The translations under genes and the position numbers were made by a program. From an uncultured Erysipelotrichaceae bacterium (GTDB lineage: Bacteria; Bacillota_I; Bacilli_A; RFN20; CAG-826), in contig CADCDV010000043.1 in NCBI GenBank assembly GCA_902800255.1, positions 1 to 5,552 of the forward strand: 5,552 nucleotides of DNA, read 5' to 3'. Below, one piece after another: positions 5,244 through 5,552 of the stretch. The notes below the pieces were generated by a model. It searched no databases. It had not been told where the DNA came from and saw only the letters and a list, made by a program, of their open reading frames with translations. The number at the start of each line of letters is the position of its first letter. Position 1 is the stretch's first letter.

Positions 5244-5552
5244 TTATTCGGTGCGAAGAGCGACGACTGGGTCTTGCTGGGCTGCGCTTGCGGCAGGGAC
5301 AAGGCCAGCGATGGTCGTAAGAAGAGCGCTGCCACCCAAGATGAAGAGCGCAACAAGGAATGGAAGGTTCGCGATTGTTCCGATGCCAAAGAGGGCACCG
5401 ACTATGAGATTAAGAATTATCTGAAGCAGATAAGTTACCGCAAGACCGAAGAGGCCACCGCCAATGCCGATGATGAACGTCTCGGCGTTGAATAGGTGCG
5501 CGACGTCTTGTTTTCGTCCGCCAAGAGAACGGATGACGCCGATCTCTTTGAC
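5244..5552 (-). CDS. ABC transporter permease (FtsX/MacB type), C-terminal end
   Basis: Only the last 102 codons are in the window; the frame is open at the right edge. It begins VKEIGVIRSLGGRKQDV, the cytoplasmic loop typical of the FtsX permease domain (family form KEIGIxRAxGA). FNAETFIIGIGGGLFGLAV then starts a membrane span. A second hydrophobic stretch (about residues 71-87 of the fragment) leads to GLVPAASAAQQDPVVALRTE, the classic end of MacB/LolC-like permeases (G-x-x-P-A-x-x-A-x-x-x-D-P-V-x-A-L-R). Such proteins pair with an ATPase of the LolD/MacB kind to export peptides or lipoproteins, or to work on the envelope by mechanotransmission. The substrate and the ATPase are outside the window. 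It ends at TAA 5244-5246, 30 nt before the valS -10. There is no U-tract terminator between them, so some readthrough into the T-box leader is possible. Confidence 0.9.
   Translation of the reverse strand, partial: VKEIGVIRSLGGRKQDVAHLFNAETFIIGIGGGLFGLAVTYLLQIILNLIVGALFGIGTIANLPFLVALFILGGSALLTTIAGLVPAASAAQQDPVVALRTE

Overview
The window reads like the chromosome of a Bacillota-type bacterium (low-GC Gram-positive or a Mollicutes-related Bacilli lineage). The signs are a valine T-box leader, the rplU-prp-rpmA ribosomal operon with a cleavable N-terminal extension on L27, strong AGGAGG-type ribosome binding sites, intrinsic terminators with U-tracts, and standard TAA/TGA/TAG stops. No species can be assigned from sequence alone. 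Every gene I can support lies on the minus strand, so the window reads from high to low coordinates.

Region 1 (5552 to 5244) is the C-terminal end of an FtsX/MacB-type ABC transporter permease. Region 2 (about 5237 to 2349) is the valS transcription unit: a TATAAT promoter, a complete valine-responsive T-box leader ending in an intrinsic terminator, valyl-tRNA synthetase (860 residues from ATG 4977), and a terminator. Region 3 (2311 to 2117) is a 60-residue single-span membrane peptide gene with a strong ribosome binding site. I do not recognise its family, and its N-terminus resembles a bacteriocin-type leader.

Region 4 (2065 to 967) is the ribosomal operon: a promoter, a structured leader fitting the L21 autoregulatory type, rplU (L21), prp (the protease that trims L27), rpmA (L27) and a terminator. 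rplU/prp overlap as TAATG and prp/rpmA as ATGA. Region 5 (about 970 to 1) is a separate unit: a consensus TATAAT only 10 nt before the start codon, a DPM1/ALG5-like family 2 glycosyltransferase, then obg, which runs off the left edge. The glycosyltransferase frame is broken by one in-frame TAA at 300-302. The same frame stays open for 42 more codons and stops 1 nt before the obg ATG, so the gene appears to have lost its normal C-terminus by a point mutation or a sequence error.

Most of the window is core translation machinery under RNA-level control: T-box for valS, a probable r-protein leader for rplU, and proteolytic maturation of L27 by Prp. The points most worth a second look are the interrupted glycosyltransferase, its apparently leaderless promoter, and the unrecognised small membrane peptide. 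I see no mobile element, CRISPR array, tRNA or rRNA gene, and no gene-free stretch longer than 300 bases.
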